From: Strigamia acuminata | Lineage: Eukaryota > Arthropoda > Chilopoda > Geophilomorpha > Linotaeniidae | DNA length: 64,000 nt | Assembly: GCA_949358305.1 (NCBI GenBank) | Contig: OX442314.1 | Coordinates: 4,713,087-4,777,086 of the forward strand | Direction: 5' to 3' | Shown: piece after piece, positions 1 through 10,618 of the stretch | Layout: every line of letters begins with the position of its first letter | Position numbering within the stretch: position 1 is the stretch's first letter | Notes under the pieces: generated by a model | The model's database searches: none | Told to the model about the DNA's origin: nothing | Seen by the model: the letters and a program-made list of their open reading frames with translations, nothing else | Made by a program: the position numbers and the translations under genes

Positions 1-300
1 TGAATGAATTGCAGAACGAAGTGATTCGTTGGGTCAAAGAAATACAAAAAGTAGTTTTTTTTTAAATGAATAAAGTTAAGTGACTTAAAATTAATTTAAT
101 TGAATTTGTTAGGTGACTAAATTGGACCGAGATCCGTGCAGGAAGTGAGCTTTTGGCTCAATTTGGAACGAGCGCTTTTGCGCATTCAAGAGAAGAGGGA
201 GAGTTTGGAAGTGGCGCTTACCCTCGATATACTCAGACGTGGAAAACGGTTTCATGTGACAGTCAGTTTCGATAACGACACTGGTATAATTATAATGAAC
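1..300. other. Unassigned AT-rich sequence
   Basis: Short overlapping open frames occur on both strands, but nothing resembles a known protein, splice structure or transposon end. I see no gene here. Confidence 0.3.
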
Positions 301-415
301 AATTTTTGGAATTTTTAAGCAATTTTTGGAATTTTTAAGCAATTTTTGGAATTTTTAAGCATTTTTTGGAATTTTTAAGCAATTTTTGGAATTTTTAAGC
401 AATTTTTGGAATTTT
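301..415 (+). repeat. 20-bp minisatellite, about six units
   Basis: Near-perfect tandem copies of AATTTTTGGAATTTTTAAGC, with one mismatch in the fourth unit and decay in the last. Confidence 0.92.
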
Positions 416-1093
416 GTTGCTGTTTTTCCTGCATTTTGATAACTTTATTTTCTTTTTTCCTCAGTTTTTATTGTTGTTGCATTTTTGATTATTCCTGTGA
501 GTATTTCTAAGTTTTTCTGCATTGTATTATGTTTTTTCTGCATTTTTTTACATTTTACATATTTTGTAGCATTTTGAGACCAAAAAATGGATTTTCAGAC
601 AAAAAAAATGCATTTTGTTACAGAACATGTTTAAGAACCCCCCCTCCCCGTCTTAACAAGCCATAACAAAATTTAAACACCCCCCCCCACCTCCAGGCGT
701 TTTGTAATTTATGGACGGCCCCTAGACAATAAAAAAAATTTTCTTTAATTCAGTAATTTGATACGTCTTTGTGAACAGACCAAGCAAATTTGAAACTGTA
801 AGTGCAAAGAGAAAAAGATAAAAATTGTGAGTTTAAACATTTAAGCAAGCCTGTCAGACAGTCCTACCCTACAGACAGAATAGACGAACCTAAAAGGGGC
901 GAGAGAGAAGTCCGAGTGGTGAGAGGGATAATTCTAGAGTAACGCCTGGCGACAAAGAGTTCCTCAGCCAGGAGTGACTAATGCTATTTCTTGGTTTTTT
1001 GCATGTTCTTCGGTTTTTTCTTAACAAGGGGGGGCAGTGCTCCTTTGACCCCCCTTCCCTCTGCGAACCTCACCTTAACTGTTTTTTTTTACG
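416..1093. other. Low-complexity, T-rich and C-tract sequence
   Basis: T-rich stretches around 420-610, two poly-C tracts at about 639-690 and a G tract near 1030. No gene or transposon end is recognised. Confidence 0.4.
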
Positions 1094-1394
1094 AAGTGGC
1101 TATGTTCATGTCCGACGTGAACGTATTATTTTCATGACGCGCTGTGATTGGTTGAGAGATGCATTGAAATACATTGATGAAAATCCTCATTTCGTCGACT
1201 TTGCTAAAAACGGATAAGGTTAGGTCTGGGGGGGTCAAGAAGGTCTTGTAAGAAAAAGAGAAGCTAAAACCTCGAGAACATCGAATTTGAGAAAACTTAC
1301 GTCGAGGAAACGAATCAACATCAATGTGTCTCGGCCAATCACAGCGTGTCATGAAAATAATACGTTCACGTCGGACATGAACGTAGCCACTGCC
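1094..1394. mobile_element. MITE with AGTGGCTA...GTTCA-type terminal inverted repeats
   Basis: The ends are inverted copies of each other (AGTGGCTATGTTCATGTCCG against its complement near 1368-1391). An internal motif, GCTGTGATTGGTTGAGAGATG, also has an inverted partner. Related copies occur at 8825-9098 and 26753-27024. The short open frames on both strands are products of the palindromic structure. Confidence 0.7.
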
Positions 1395-2579
1395 TTTTTT
1401 TAAATGTGATTGGAAATTTGGCACTTATTTACTCGCGGTATGGTTGGCATGCATTAGTCATTCCTGGTTTGTGTCTGTAATTTCATTGGTCAAAGCCTCC
1501 TGTCGCCAGGCGCTTTTTAATTCTAGTAGTTGAGTTCTAGTAGTTGACGCCAGGGACCTTCTCCCTGTTCAGAGTGTTCACCACTGTGATGCCCAGTAAC
1601 CTGGTTCAGACCCAGTTGCAGCCTACATGAGTGTTCAAGTAAGTGTGATGAGAACAGACAAAGTAAGCAACCGCCCCGTACATGAGACATTTGAATGTTG
1701 TCTGTTGGCCTTGTGTGCAATGGGCCGGTTGGTATGTGGCATCTCCTTTAGGCAGTGTCAGCACATAGACGAGCTATAAGCAAACCCCTAGAGTAGATCC
1801 GTGCACCCCAAAGTGTGGTCCATGAGCAATGTTGGACTGGCCCGGCGGGCTACCGGGAATTTCCCGATGGCCTGTGTGACCCGGTGGCCCGTGGCAGGCC
1901 CACCGTAACCTGTCCCTGTGGCCCAACCATCCAGATTTCCCGGTACTAAATTCGTACCCAGTCCAGCCCTGTCCGTGAGTAAGAGGTTGCAGACCGGCCT
2001 CTTACTGTTGAAGCGCAAAAATTAAATAGGCTTAGTAGAGCAATGTTAGGTTTCAGGTCTGTGACACATTGTTACATCACGGACCAGACAGTCACATCAC
2101 ATTTTGATAATTGAGCTTGTAGTAGATCTCTGGCAGATCAAGTGAATCGGTCGGCGTCTCCTTTTAAAGAAATGGTTGGCGCTCGTTTATGTGCCAAGAT
2201 TTGTCAGAAAATTGATTATGAAAGGCACCGGCAATGAAATTCATGAATAAACGATCGTTGCAAGCATTCTAAATGCAAAACATTTTATTTTTATATTCTA
2301 AATATTGATTTGGAGCGTCCACAGATGTATGTTACTTTTTTCCCACACACAACTCAAGGATTTAATAATTTTAGAGGAAAAATTAGTGGCAGAAAAAAAG
2401 ATCTCGAAAGCTGTGATGATAATTGGAGATAGTCGTGAGGCCTATGGCCTAAAGGACCACCAACAGTACATTGGTTATTATTAGGCAACTAGCATCACGG
2501 TGCACCATGAAGCCTGAAACTTGAAGTTACCAATCAGCTAAAATGATCACCGAGGTGCACCTGTTTGGAATTCATTTTA
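1395..2579. repeat. GC-rich repeat copy and unassigned sequence
   Basis: About 1541-1800 matches the GC-rich family seen at 19390-19790 and 23290-23820: CACCACTGTGATGCCCAGT, then a CATGAGTG segment, ending near CCCCTAGAG. The rest, 1800-2579, shows no recognisable gene. Confidence 0.5.
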
Positions 2580-3835
2580 TTCATTAAACTCATTCAGAAA
2601 CTGCAACTCCAACTTCATAAAGTTAATTACCTAAGAAATTGAAAGTATACGGTATATCTGTTAAATTATTCATTCTTGGAACGAAACATAGAATTACAAA
2701 CCAAATGTTTTGCATTTAGATTAAACTCACTCAACAAACTCCAACGTCATAGATTAGATTTTCTTTGAAATTAGAAATTATATAGTATGTCTGGTGAATT
2801 ATTCCATCTTGGAACATGACATGGAATAACAAATGAAATGTTTTGCATTTAGATTAAACTTGTTCAAGAAACTGCAACTTCATCAAGTTGAGTTTCTTTG
2901 AAATTACAAATTATACAGTACATTCGGTGAATTATTCATTCTTGGAACATTGAATATGAAATGAATTATTTTGTATTTAGATTAAATTCATTCAACAAAT
3001 GTTAGTGGCAGACAGACATAACATGGCATGAGAAATACCATGGTGATGCTGGACTGATCACACTTAGAAGAGAGTTTTGGTCGTTATTCACAAGATTGTC
3101 TGGGGTTAGTTCCCAGAAGTGTTTCCCTAGTCTGGGTTGCATCGCTGCAACCCAACCTAATATCAACCCCTGATTGTGTGGTTAAGATCTGATTTCTGCA
3201 GTGTCTCTGCACAGGCTTGCTGACAGCTTCAGGTTGGTACCTTCTCTGGATACACAAGTGCGGTCATGCATCCGTTCAAATTGCTGTTCCAGAAAGAACT
3301 GGTCAAAGAACGTCTCATTCACGAGACCTTGGCAGACCCTGCTTTTCATTGGCTGCCAGGCTACATCCGGGACTGGCATCGCCACCTGACAGGGGGCGCT
3401 GCCCAGGATAACACCTTGTAATAAGTGTCAGTAACCGACAGTCACACAAACTCCTGCTTCATAGATTCGATTTTCTTTCAAATTAGAAATTATACGGTAT
3501 ATCTGGTAAATTATTCATTTTTGGAACGTGACATTGAAATGAAATGTTTTGCATTTAGATCAAACTCATTCAAGCAACTCCAACTTCATAAAGTTGAGTT
3601 TCTTTGAAATTAGAAATTATATGTTACATCTGGTGAATTATTCAGTCTTGGAAAGTAACATAAATAACAGATGTAGAATTTTGCATTTAGATAAAACTTC
3701 ACGCAAGAAACTTCAACGTCTAAAATTCATTTTCTTTGAAATTAGAAATTATACAGTACATCTGGTGAATTATTCACTGTTGAAGAGTAACATGAATAAC
3801 AGATGAAAAATTTTGCATTTAGATTAAACTCATGC
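2580..3835 (+). repeat. ~130-bp satellite array upstream of gene A
   Basis: Diverged tandem units are marked by TGCATTTAGATTAAACTC and TTTCTTTGAAATTAGAAATT, spaced about 128-133 bases. The array is interrupted at about 3000-3460 by a non-satellite block that also interrupts the arrays upstream of B and C. Open frames here follow the repeat and are not genes. Confidence 0.85.
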
Positions 3836-5110
3836 GGTATCCGATCACTTCAGTGACCATCGTGAAGTCGTGAACTGGAGAAAACGGTAAGTCAAATTTT
3901 GAATTGAAGATACAGTGTACACTGTACGGATCGGACAGTGTTCATCCGGAAAGATTTGTGATCCAAACAGGTTTGCTGGACCCAACCTATAACCAGTAAT
4001 GTTACATTACCCTCTCCTAGCCTGTTAATCTGGATAACTTTCTTAGACCGGTCCTACGTCCAAGCTTCACAGAGTACACTGTAGATATGAAAATGTAACA
4101 GGTTAATTCTTTAAATTGTTTTTCTGTGATTCAGTAGTTTTGTGAGTTGGGTAGGTAGTCGAGCTGCCCGGTGCCTCAGTGTGTTCTCTTGGTCAAAATG
4201 CAATCAGTTTGCAACAATTTGCAACAGTTGTGATTGCATTCCCAATGCATAAAGAATTTTATATTGTTACGTATACCATGGTTTTACCCTCCATTTTATT
4301 TTTTAACTCTTCAAGTGACTTATGGGCTACACTTCCTACTAAAATCACTTCTTGCTTAATTGTCAACAAAGACATAAGCTTACCTCTCATAGTTCTATAA
4401 GTGAGATTATAAATAGTGTTGTTATTCCAAAGAGCTGGGATTTCTAACCGCCCAACTCAAATAATTGACGCAGCTTTTTAACTTCTTGTCTGCACATGAA
4501 GTAAAAACACGGTTCCTGATGCGTTTTTTCGCGGACTCAATGATACTTACCGTATATTAGAAAATATGTAGTCAGCCGGGGCCAAGTTGTTCTAATATAT
4601 CTCACACAACAGCTGTAACGTTAGATTTTACTCATCTGCTGTCTCATTCTAAGCTTGAGGCATCATTTGCAGACCCAAGTTCAAGTAAGCCTTCTAAAGA
4701 TGAGTAAAACATCTAAAATTAAGAAATTTTGATTTTGACCAACAACCAAAAATCAAACCACCAAAATAAAAACCAAATTAATTATTATTTTCATTCTTTT
4801 CAAGAAAATTTTGTTAAGCCATAAAAATTCATTTTAATAAGTTATTCTATGCCCAAAACAAAAATTTATGTATGAATGGGAAGAAAAATCAAACAGCATT
4901 TTGGCCAATTACTGTTAAAATTTAATTTCATTGTTAATTGACGTACTGTATAAACTTAAAGTTTCATAATTTTTCTTAAGAATTTGGAAATGAAAAACAT
5001 TCAGACTATTGTGTCTTCCATTCAGACTAGCTCTTGTTTCCACCCAAAAATGTACAGTGATCGATTTTTAGCATTCTGCCCAGGTGATATCGATGCGTTG
5101 TTACAAATAA
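3836..5110. other. Shared upstream spacer of the gene cluster (unit A)
   Basis: It is paralogous to 22142-23060 plus 25110-25660 in unit B, and its first part also to 34410-35410 in unit C. I see no protein or RNA gene. Small open frames are not preserved between the paralogues. Confidence 0.5.
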
Positions 5111-5670
5111 CATGTGACGGTTATGGTCTCGCCCATGATAAACTGGGGACTGGATACCATTGGGTGGGACGCATACTCACGTAAATAACAGACAAAGACT
5201 CCAAATTGTTGAGTTGTTGGCCTTTCATCCTTTTATCTAGGGGTTGGATTCTCCCATCTACACCCGTGTTGGCAGGGCAACACCAGCAACCAACCCGTCA
5301 CACACAGGGAAGGACCCCATGGGTAACGTGGCCGGTTAGACATAACTATTCTGGCGTATTCACCCATGCAGCCCGTTTTGTTACCGTTGTCTGATAATAA
5401 TTTCGTTTTGTTGTCAGCCAGCAAGATTACCTAGATTCGTTTTTGCGTTCGTTTTTGCGTTCACTTGTAAAAGTGAACTAGTTGGCGATCTTAGTTTGCG
5501 AACTAACAAACTTAGTTCCCGAACGCGAACTGATAGTTCGCGTTCGACACAACACTGGCGCCATGATAGTCGACAATGAAGAGTTGGTAAACTTGTACCC
5601 AAACTAGACTCCTTAATTTAAAATTTTAAATAGTTTAACGATGTAAAGATATTACCATATTATTGTTTAA
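5110..5670 (-). repeat. GC-rich repeat (reverse) and hairpin-rich segment
   Basis: 5110-5395 is the reverse-oriented GC-rich family, with the GGGACGCATACTCACGTAAA and ATCTAGGGG motifs. It is followed by a run of small perfect hairpins at about 5459-5552 (TTCACTTGTAAAAGTGAA; GCGAACTGATAGTTCGC). The same segment recurs at 8688-8740 and 26570-26665. Confidence 0.55.
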
Positions 5671-6292
5671 CCTTCCCCACCCCAACCTAGGGTCAATTTT
5701 GACCCTAGAAAGTGTTTTTTATTTTTTTTTATATTAAAAAAAATGTTTTTCTTTCCGATTTTTTTTGTATTTTACTTTTTTATCATTTAAAACAATGAAA
5801 AAAATATAGGAATTAATAATTTAAAATTTTTTTTTTGGCTAATAACTTTGATTTTGGGCTAAAAACACAATTTTAAGGTCGAAAATATCATTTTTTGGTC
5901 CAAACTAATATTTATTTTTACTAAAACCATTGTTATTTTCTAAAACAACCAATATTTTAACTAAAACCATCGATTTTTTGTTATGTCGCTAGGATGAACT
6001 GGTGCATGGCCCCCTGTACCGTACCGTCCGTGTGTTGCGATATTTCATGGTGTGGTATTGTTGCAGCTTAACCATTGTTACAAAGAAAATTTTGTTCTTA
6101 TTGACTCTAATGTAATCACTGGATCCAAAAACACCAAAATAACTGAAATTAGATGTCCAATAAACAGAAAAACAATCGAATCATTTGGACACCTACATGC
6201 GTCCATGTGCTGTGGCGACCATCTTGTTTGGGGTCAAAAATGACCCAGGTTGGGTGAGAAGGAATTTTTTTTTTAGGTTGGGGCTGCTAGGG
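5671..6292. mobile_element. piggyBac-like non-autonomous element (TTAA target duplication)
   Basis: It is flanked by TTAA at 5667-5670 and 6293-6296. Both ends carry CCCCAACCT-type termini and GGGTCA...TGACCC subterminal palindromes. The paralogous site in unit B near 23907 has one TTAA and no insert, so the boundaries are well supported. A short open frame, 6052-6243, could be a degraded piece of transposase, but that is weak. Confidence 0.72.
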
Positions 6293-6296
6293 TTAA

Positions 6297-7067
6297 TTTC
6301 CACAATTAAAAATTTTTCATTTTTATTTTTAACAAATATTACTAACTTGTTCCTGGCATTTTGTCAACTGTATTGAAGATACAGTCATATTTCTTTCAAA
6401 ATATGATTGATGTTTGCTGTGTAATAAAAAACAGAAACATTTTCATGTCGTAAAAATTCTCAAGTATTAATATCAAAAACACCGGAAATATAATTCATTG
6501 GCTTTTTTAACGACATATAATCATCATCATAAAATGCACAAATGCACAAAGCATGACTGCTCTTGCTAGCTTCAGGACTTCACTTCTACTGTCTGACTTG
6601 AGATCCAGCAGTCTCTTCTCTCCCCATACCACTCAGCTCCCCCTTCTCCATCCTGGATCACACCACTCCACAAGAATGGATGACCTTGGGGCCATTGGGC
6701 AGTGTGTGGAATGAGGCAGGTCACCTTTGGGTGGCCAAGAGTCACAACTAATCTTGTGCATGTCTCCTAATGAGCCCGTTTATGTATATCGATTTGGTCT
6801 AACACTGCCAAATTGTTTGTGGTATAACAAATAAATTGCCAGAATTCGTCCATTTTTTTACCTTAAAATAGGATTAAGTTTTTCTTTTCAACTTTGTGAC
6901 TTACCTTGATACTGGTTGGGTGTGATGCATTTTTTAACATTTGCGCAGACATCAATTTGATCAATGTCGCCGTATAGTTTTGTTTGGGCGTTGTGGTGAT
7001 TTCGTTGATCGTTTTGTTACCGTTGTCTGAGAATAATTTCGTTTTGTTGTCGGCCAGCAAGATTATT
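6297..7067. other. Shared upstream spacer with GC-rich repeat piece
   Basis: It aligns with 23908-24234 and 25001-26520 of unit B. About 6545-6770 is a reverse piece of the GC-rich family (CTTGGGGCCATTGGGCAGTGT). The site at 6485-6500 is the empty site for the MITE at 24235. No gene is seen. Confidence 0.5.
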
Positions 7068-7069
7068 TA

Positions 7070-7239
7070 CCGTACTGTCTCATTTAAACGCCCGGGCGTT
7101 TAATTTTTTTTTTGGGCCGACCCCCTCCCGGTAAAGTTGGTTCGGGGCGACGCACGGTGCAATAAACGCCGCCGAACCCCCGGCGTTTATTCGGGGCCGG
7201 CGTTTGAATGAACCCGGGCGTTTAAATGAGGCAGTACGG
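7070..7239. mobile_element. 170-bp MITE with TA target duplication
   Basis: CCGTACTG at the left and CAGTACGG at the right, extended by a CATTTAAACGCCCGGG inverted repeat, with TA on each side. It is inserted in the spacer copy that reads uninterrupted near 5430 and 26535. The TA suggests mobilisation by a Tc1/mariner-like transposase. Confidence 0.72.
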
Positions 7240-7287
7240 TAGGTTCCTTTTTGCGTTCTTTTTGCGTTCACTTGTAAAAGTGAACTA

Positions 7288-8685
7288 CAGTGACTCAAAA
7301 AATTGTTCACATGTTTGTAGTAGTATCGTTAATTGGCAAAAAAAAAGAGTTAAAATGATTTCTCAGAAAGAAAATATTTTAAATTTTAACACAAATAGCT
7401 CATGATCTTTCAGAAAAAGTAAATAATTTTTAAAAATTTCAAAAAACAAAAAAGATATGACCGAAAAAGCATCGTTCTTTCATGTGAACAATTATTTTGC
7501 CATAGAACTTCCATGGATTTTAATGTTGTGTATGACCTCCTTTTGCCTTGAGAACTTCAGAAATATGTTGGGGCATACTGTCAATTAACTTTAGACATGT
7601 GCCTTTACCTATTGTGTCCCAAACCTTTTCAATTCTCTTTTCAATTGTCATGTTGAAACACTACATTTTTCGTTTTAAGCTTGTAGTATTTTAATGGTCC
7701 CATCAAATCTTCTTTAAGAATAGTGCAATACAATTCTACATCAATACTATCAAGATTTCGTGTTCCATTAGCAATTATGCATCTCCAAATCATTAAGAAA
7801 CTACCTCCATGTTTTACTGTTGGGATCATCTGGTGCAATTGTAGTGCTGACTTTTGTTTTTTCCAGCACCCTTTGCGCCCATCACTTCCTAAACAGTAAA
7901 TCTTTGTTTCATCTGAGAAAATAACTCTTCTCCAATCGTATATTGTCCAGTCTTTGTACTTTTGGGCAAATTCCATTCTGAGGTGTTTATGACGAGCTGT
8001 TAATAAGTGCTTTTTAACATTGACTGATGACTTCAATCTATTTCTCTTTAGCACATTGAGTACAGTTTGAGCACTAACAACATTGTTATGATGTTTAGAA
8101 AGATCAATTTGCATGTCTACAGCTGTATCTAGGCGAACTGATGTAACTGCTCTAACAATGTTTCGCTCCTGTGTGGCTGTTAAAATTTTTGGGCACCTGC
8201 TTTTGGTTTTTTTGCATCTAAAGCATATGTTTTGTGAATTTTAGACACACATCCAATGCTAACTCGGACTTCTGCAGCAATTTTTCGAACAGAAATCCCT
8301 TTTTCACCTAATGGTAGAACATTTTGTGGTTTTTCCAATGAGAGAGGGCACATGATGATTTCTAATGTTTAAAATACAGCTATGATACATAATGTTGCTA
8401 TATAACCCCAATTTCGAATATACTTGCACAATAACAGTGATTCCAACACCAAAAATCAATCACATTGGAGCAGCAAAAAAATTGTTCACATGAAATAACG
8501 ATGCTTTTTCGGTCATATCTTTTTTGTTTTTTGAAAATTTTAAAAATTATTTACTTTTTCTGAAAGATCATGAGCTATTTGTGTTAAAATTTAAAATATT
8601 TTCTTTCTGAGAAATCATTTTAACTCTTTTTTTTTGCCAATTAACGATACTACTACAAACATGTGAACAATTTTTTGAGTCACTG
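7288..8685 (-). mobile_element. Tc1-family transposon with ~210-bp inverted repeats
   Basis: The ends CAGTGACTCAAAAAATTG and complement are flanked by TA at 7286-7287 and 8686-8687. The inverted repeats run about 7288-7497 and 8477-8685 and are almost identical, which suggests recent movement or conversion. The unoccupied target sequence (GTGAACTAGTTGGCG) is present near 5475 and 26588. Confidence 0.9.
7520..8353 (-). pseudogene. Tc1-type DDE transposase, frameshifted and internally deleted
   Basis: Reading leftward, an N-terminal helix-turn-helix-like part is separated from the rest by a frameshift in an A-run near 8205. The main open part (8114-7641) has the first catalytic Asp in VIFSDET and the second in VFQHDN. 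Directly after it a deletion removes the region that should hold the third acidic residue, and the C-terminal tail with DSMPQHI and KAKGGH follows out of frame. About 270 codons remain against roughly 340 in intact family members. It cannot encode an active enzyme as it stands. Confidence 0.85.
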
Positions 8686-8824
8686 TAGTTGGCGATCTTA
8701 GTTCCCGAACGCGAACTGATAGTTCGCGTTCGATACAACACTGGCGCCATGATAGTCGACAATGAAGAGTTGGTAAACTTGTACCAAACTAGACTCCTTA
8801 ATTTAAAATTTTAAATAGTTTAAC

Positions 8825-9098
8825 GAAGTGGCTTTGCTCACGTCCGACACTGAATGTATTATTTTCAAGGCGTGCTGTGATTGGTTGAGAGATGCATTGA
8901 CGAAAAACCCCGTTCTGTCTAGATTGTCAAAAAAAGATAAGGTTAGGTCTGCTAGGAAAAAAGAAGCTAACACGTCGAAATACATCGATTTGAGAAAACT
9001 TACATTGACGAAACGAAGCGCCATCGTTAGCTCCCAACCAATCACAGCGCGCCTTGAAAATAAAACAGTCACGTCAGACGTGAACGTAGCCACTGCCA
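8825..9098. mobile_element. MITE, same family as 1094-1394
   Basis: AGTGGCTTTGCTCACGTCCG at the left and its diverged complement at the right, with internal inverted GCTGTGATTGGTTG. Open frames on both strands reflect the inverted structure. Confidence 0.7.
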
Positions 9099-10379
9099 TA
9101 GTTTAAATATACAAAGTTGTGACCGATTGCCAGTCACTTCAACACAATGCCCACAAGGAATAGTCCAACCCCGCCCCGCCTGGTTTAGTTGATGGTTAAT
9201 GTAATCGCATGACATACCGTAATATGATATGAGATCACGTGGTAGCATCCTGCAACCAGCAACTCCACCTGGCATGATGACATTGTATTAGTAAGGAAGG
9301 ATCCGCATGGGTGATGTGGCCAGTGACACATAACTATTCTGGCGTATTCACCCATGCGGCCCATGGAGGTTGTGATGGATCCGACATCTCACCACTGCGC
9401 ATCACAGTAATGAATAGCTAGAGAGCAGAGTCAGCACAAAGCACGACTGCTCTTGCTAGCTTCAGGACTTCACTTCTACTGTCTCGCTGGAGATGCAGCA
9501 CTCTCCTCTCTCCCCACAACACTCAGCTAGCCCTTCCCCATTCAGGGTCATACCACTCCAAAAGGATGGATGACCTTGGGGCCATTGAGCTGTGTGTGGA
9601 GTGAGGCAGGTCACCTTTGGGTGGCCAAACAGTCAAAACTAATCTTGTGCATGTCTCCTAATGAGCCTTTTTATGTATATCAATTTGGTCTAACACTGCC
9701 GAATTGTTTGTGGTATAACGAATAAATTGCCAGAATTCGTCAATTTTTTTACCTTAACATAGGATTAAGTTTTTCCTTTCGACTTTGTGTCTTACCTTGA
9801 TAGTGGTTGGGTGTGATGCATTCAATAACATTTTCGCAGATATTAATTTGATCAATTTCGCCTTATCCTTTTGTTTGAGCGTTGTGGTGGTTTCGTTGAT
9901 CGTTTTGTTACCGTCGTCTGTGGATAATTTCATTTTGTTGTCGGCCAGCACTGAGTTGTCTTTAGTTGCGGTTGAAGCTAACATAATTTTGCGTTCGTAA
10001 CAGTCCGCCTTTATTTCTTGGGCTCTGTACTTTTGATTAATTTCACGTTCATCGAAATTAGTACGGAGTATATTATTATCTGTAATATTGTTTGCCCTAT
10101 TCAAGGTAGCTTCGTTTTTATCGTTTCATTAGCAATTTCTAGCATGTGTTGTTCGTTATTTAATCCGTGCGCTATGGGGGTCGAGAACGAAGAGTTGGTA
10201 AACTTGTACTAAACTAGACTCCTTAATTGAGAATTTAAAATATTTTATATATTCAAAGTTGTGACTGATTGTCAGTAACTTCAACACAATGCCCACAAGG
10301 AATAGTCTTACCCCACCCCAACTGGTTTAGTTTATGGTTAATGTATTCACATGACATTTTATTGGTTGATGTCATAATA
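9099..10379. repeat. Duplicated upstream spacer with GC-rich repeat (reverse)
   Basis: 9110-9290 and 10250-10460 are copies of the block that precedes the channel genes (ACAAAGTTGTGACCGATTGC), so this spacer was itself duplicated. About 9295-9640 is a reverse GC-rich repeat. 9720-10230 matches 6840-7060 in its first part. No gene is seen. Confidence 0.5.
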
Positions 10380-10618
10380 TGATATGATATCACGTGGTAG
10401 CATCCTGCAACCACGAACTCCTCCTGGCATGGTAAAATTGTATTAGTAAGTTAGGCCATATGGGTGTTTGTTGGTTTGGTTGACTTTTTTAAATGAAGAA
10501 AATGATACGACACATGAAAGCAATTTGCACATGTCAGCTCACAATCAATCTAAGTAATCAATATTAATCTCAACAGCTTGGTACCACATTGATAACTGTA
10601 TTGTACTTGAAAGAAACA
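10380..10618 (+). promoter_or_regulatory. Conserved 5' flank of gene A (candidate promoter/5' UTR)
   Basis: The block from the GCATCCTGCAACCA motif to the start codon is conserved, with small changes, upstream of gene B (27680-27906) and gene C (35717-35942). It includes the GTTAGGCCATATGGGTG stretch and the AATCAATATTAATCTCAACAGCTT stretch. No clear TATA box is seen. Conservation could simply reflect gene duplication, so the promoter role is inferred from position. Confidence 0.35.

Noticed and set aside
301-415. Possible CRISPR-like array.
   Set aside because: The 20-bp units follow each other without spacers and the DNA is eukaryotic; it is a minisatellite.
3425-3806. Small frames with RNYTVHLVNYS repeats.
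   Set aside because: They are translations of the satellite and are not kept in the paralogous arrays.
3836-3890. A tRNA- or snRNA-like hairpin in the block with CACTTCAGTGACC...GTGAAGTCGTGAA.
   Set aside because: The stem is only six to seven pairs with no anticodon arm or promoter boxes; conservation is explained by duplication.
6052-6243. A functional piggyBac transposase fragment.
   Set aside because: Only a vague CP...I and M-x-x-x-D resemblance; too short and without catalytic Asp context.
8803-9106. Overlapping 90-100-residue frames on both strands.
   Set aside because: They lie in a MITE whose inverted halves yield similar peptides (LTKNPVLS and relatives) on each strand.
10589-10618. 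An earlier start codon for gene A, ten codons upstream.
   Set aside because: It is not present upstream of B or C; the Met at 10619 is conserved in all paralogues.
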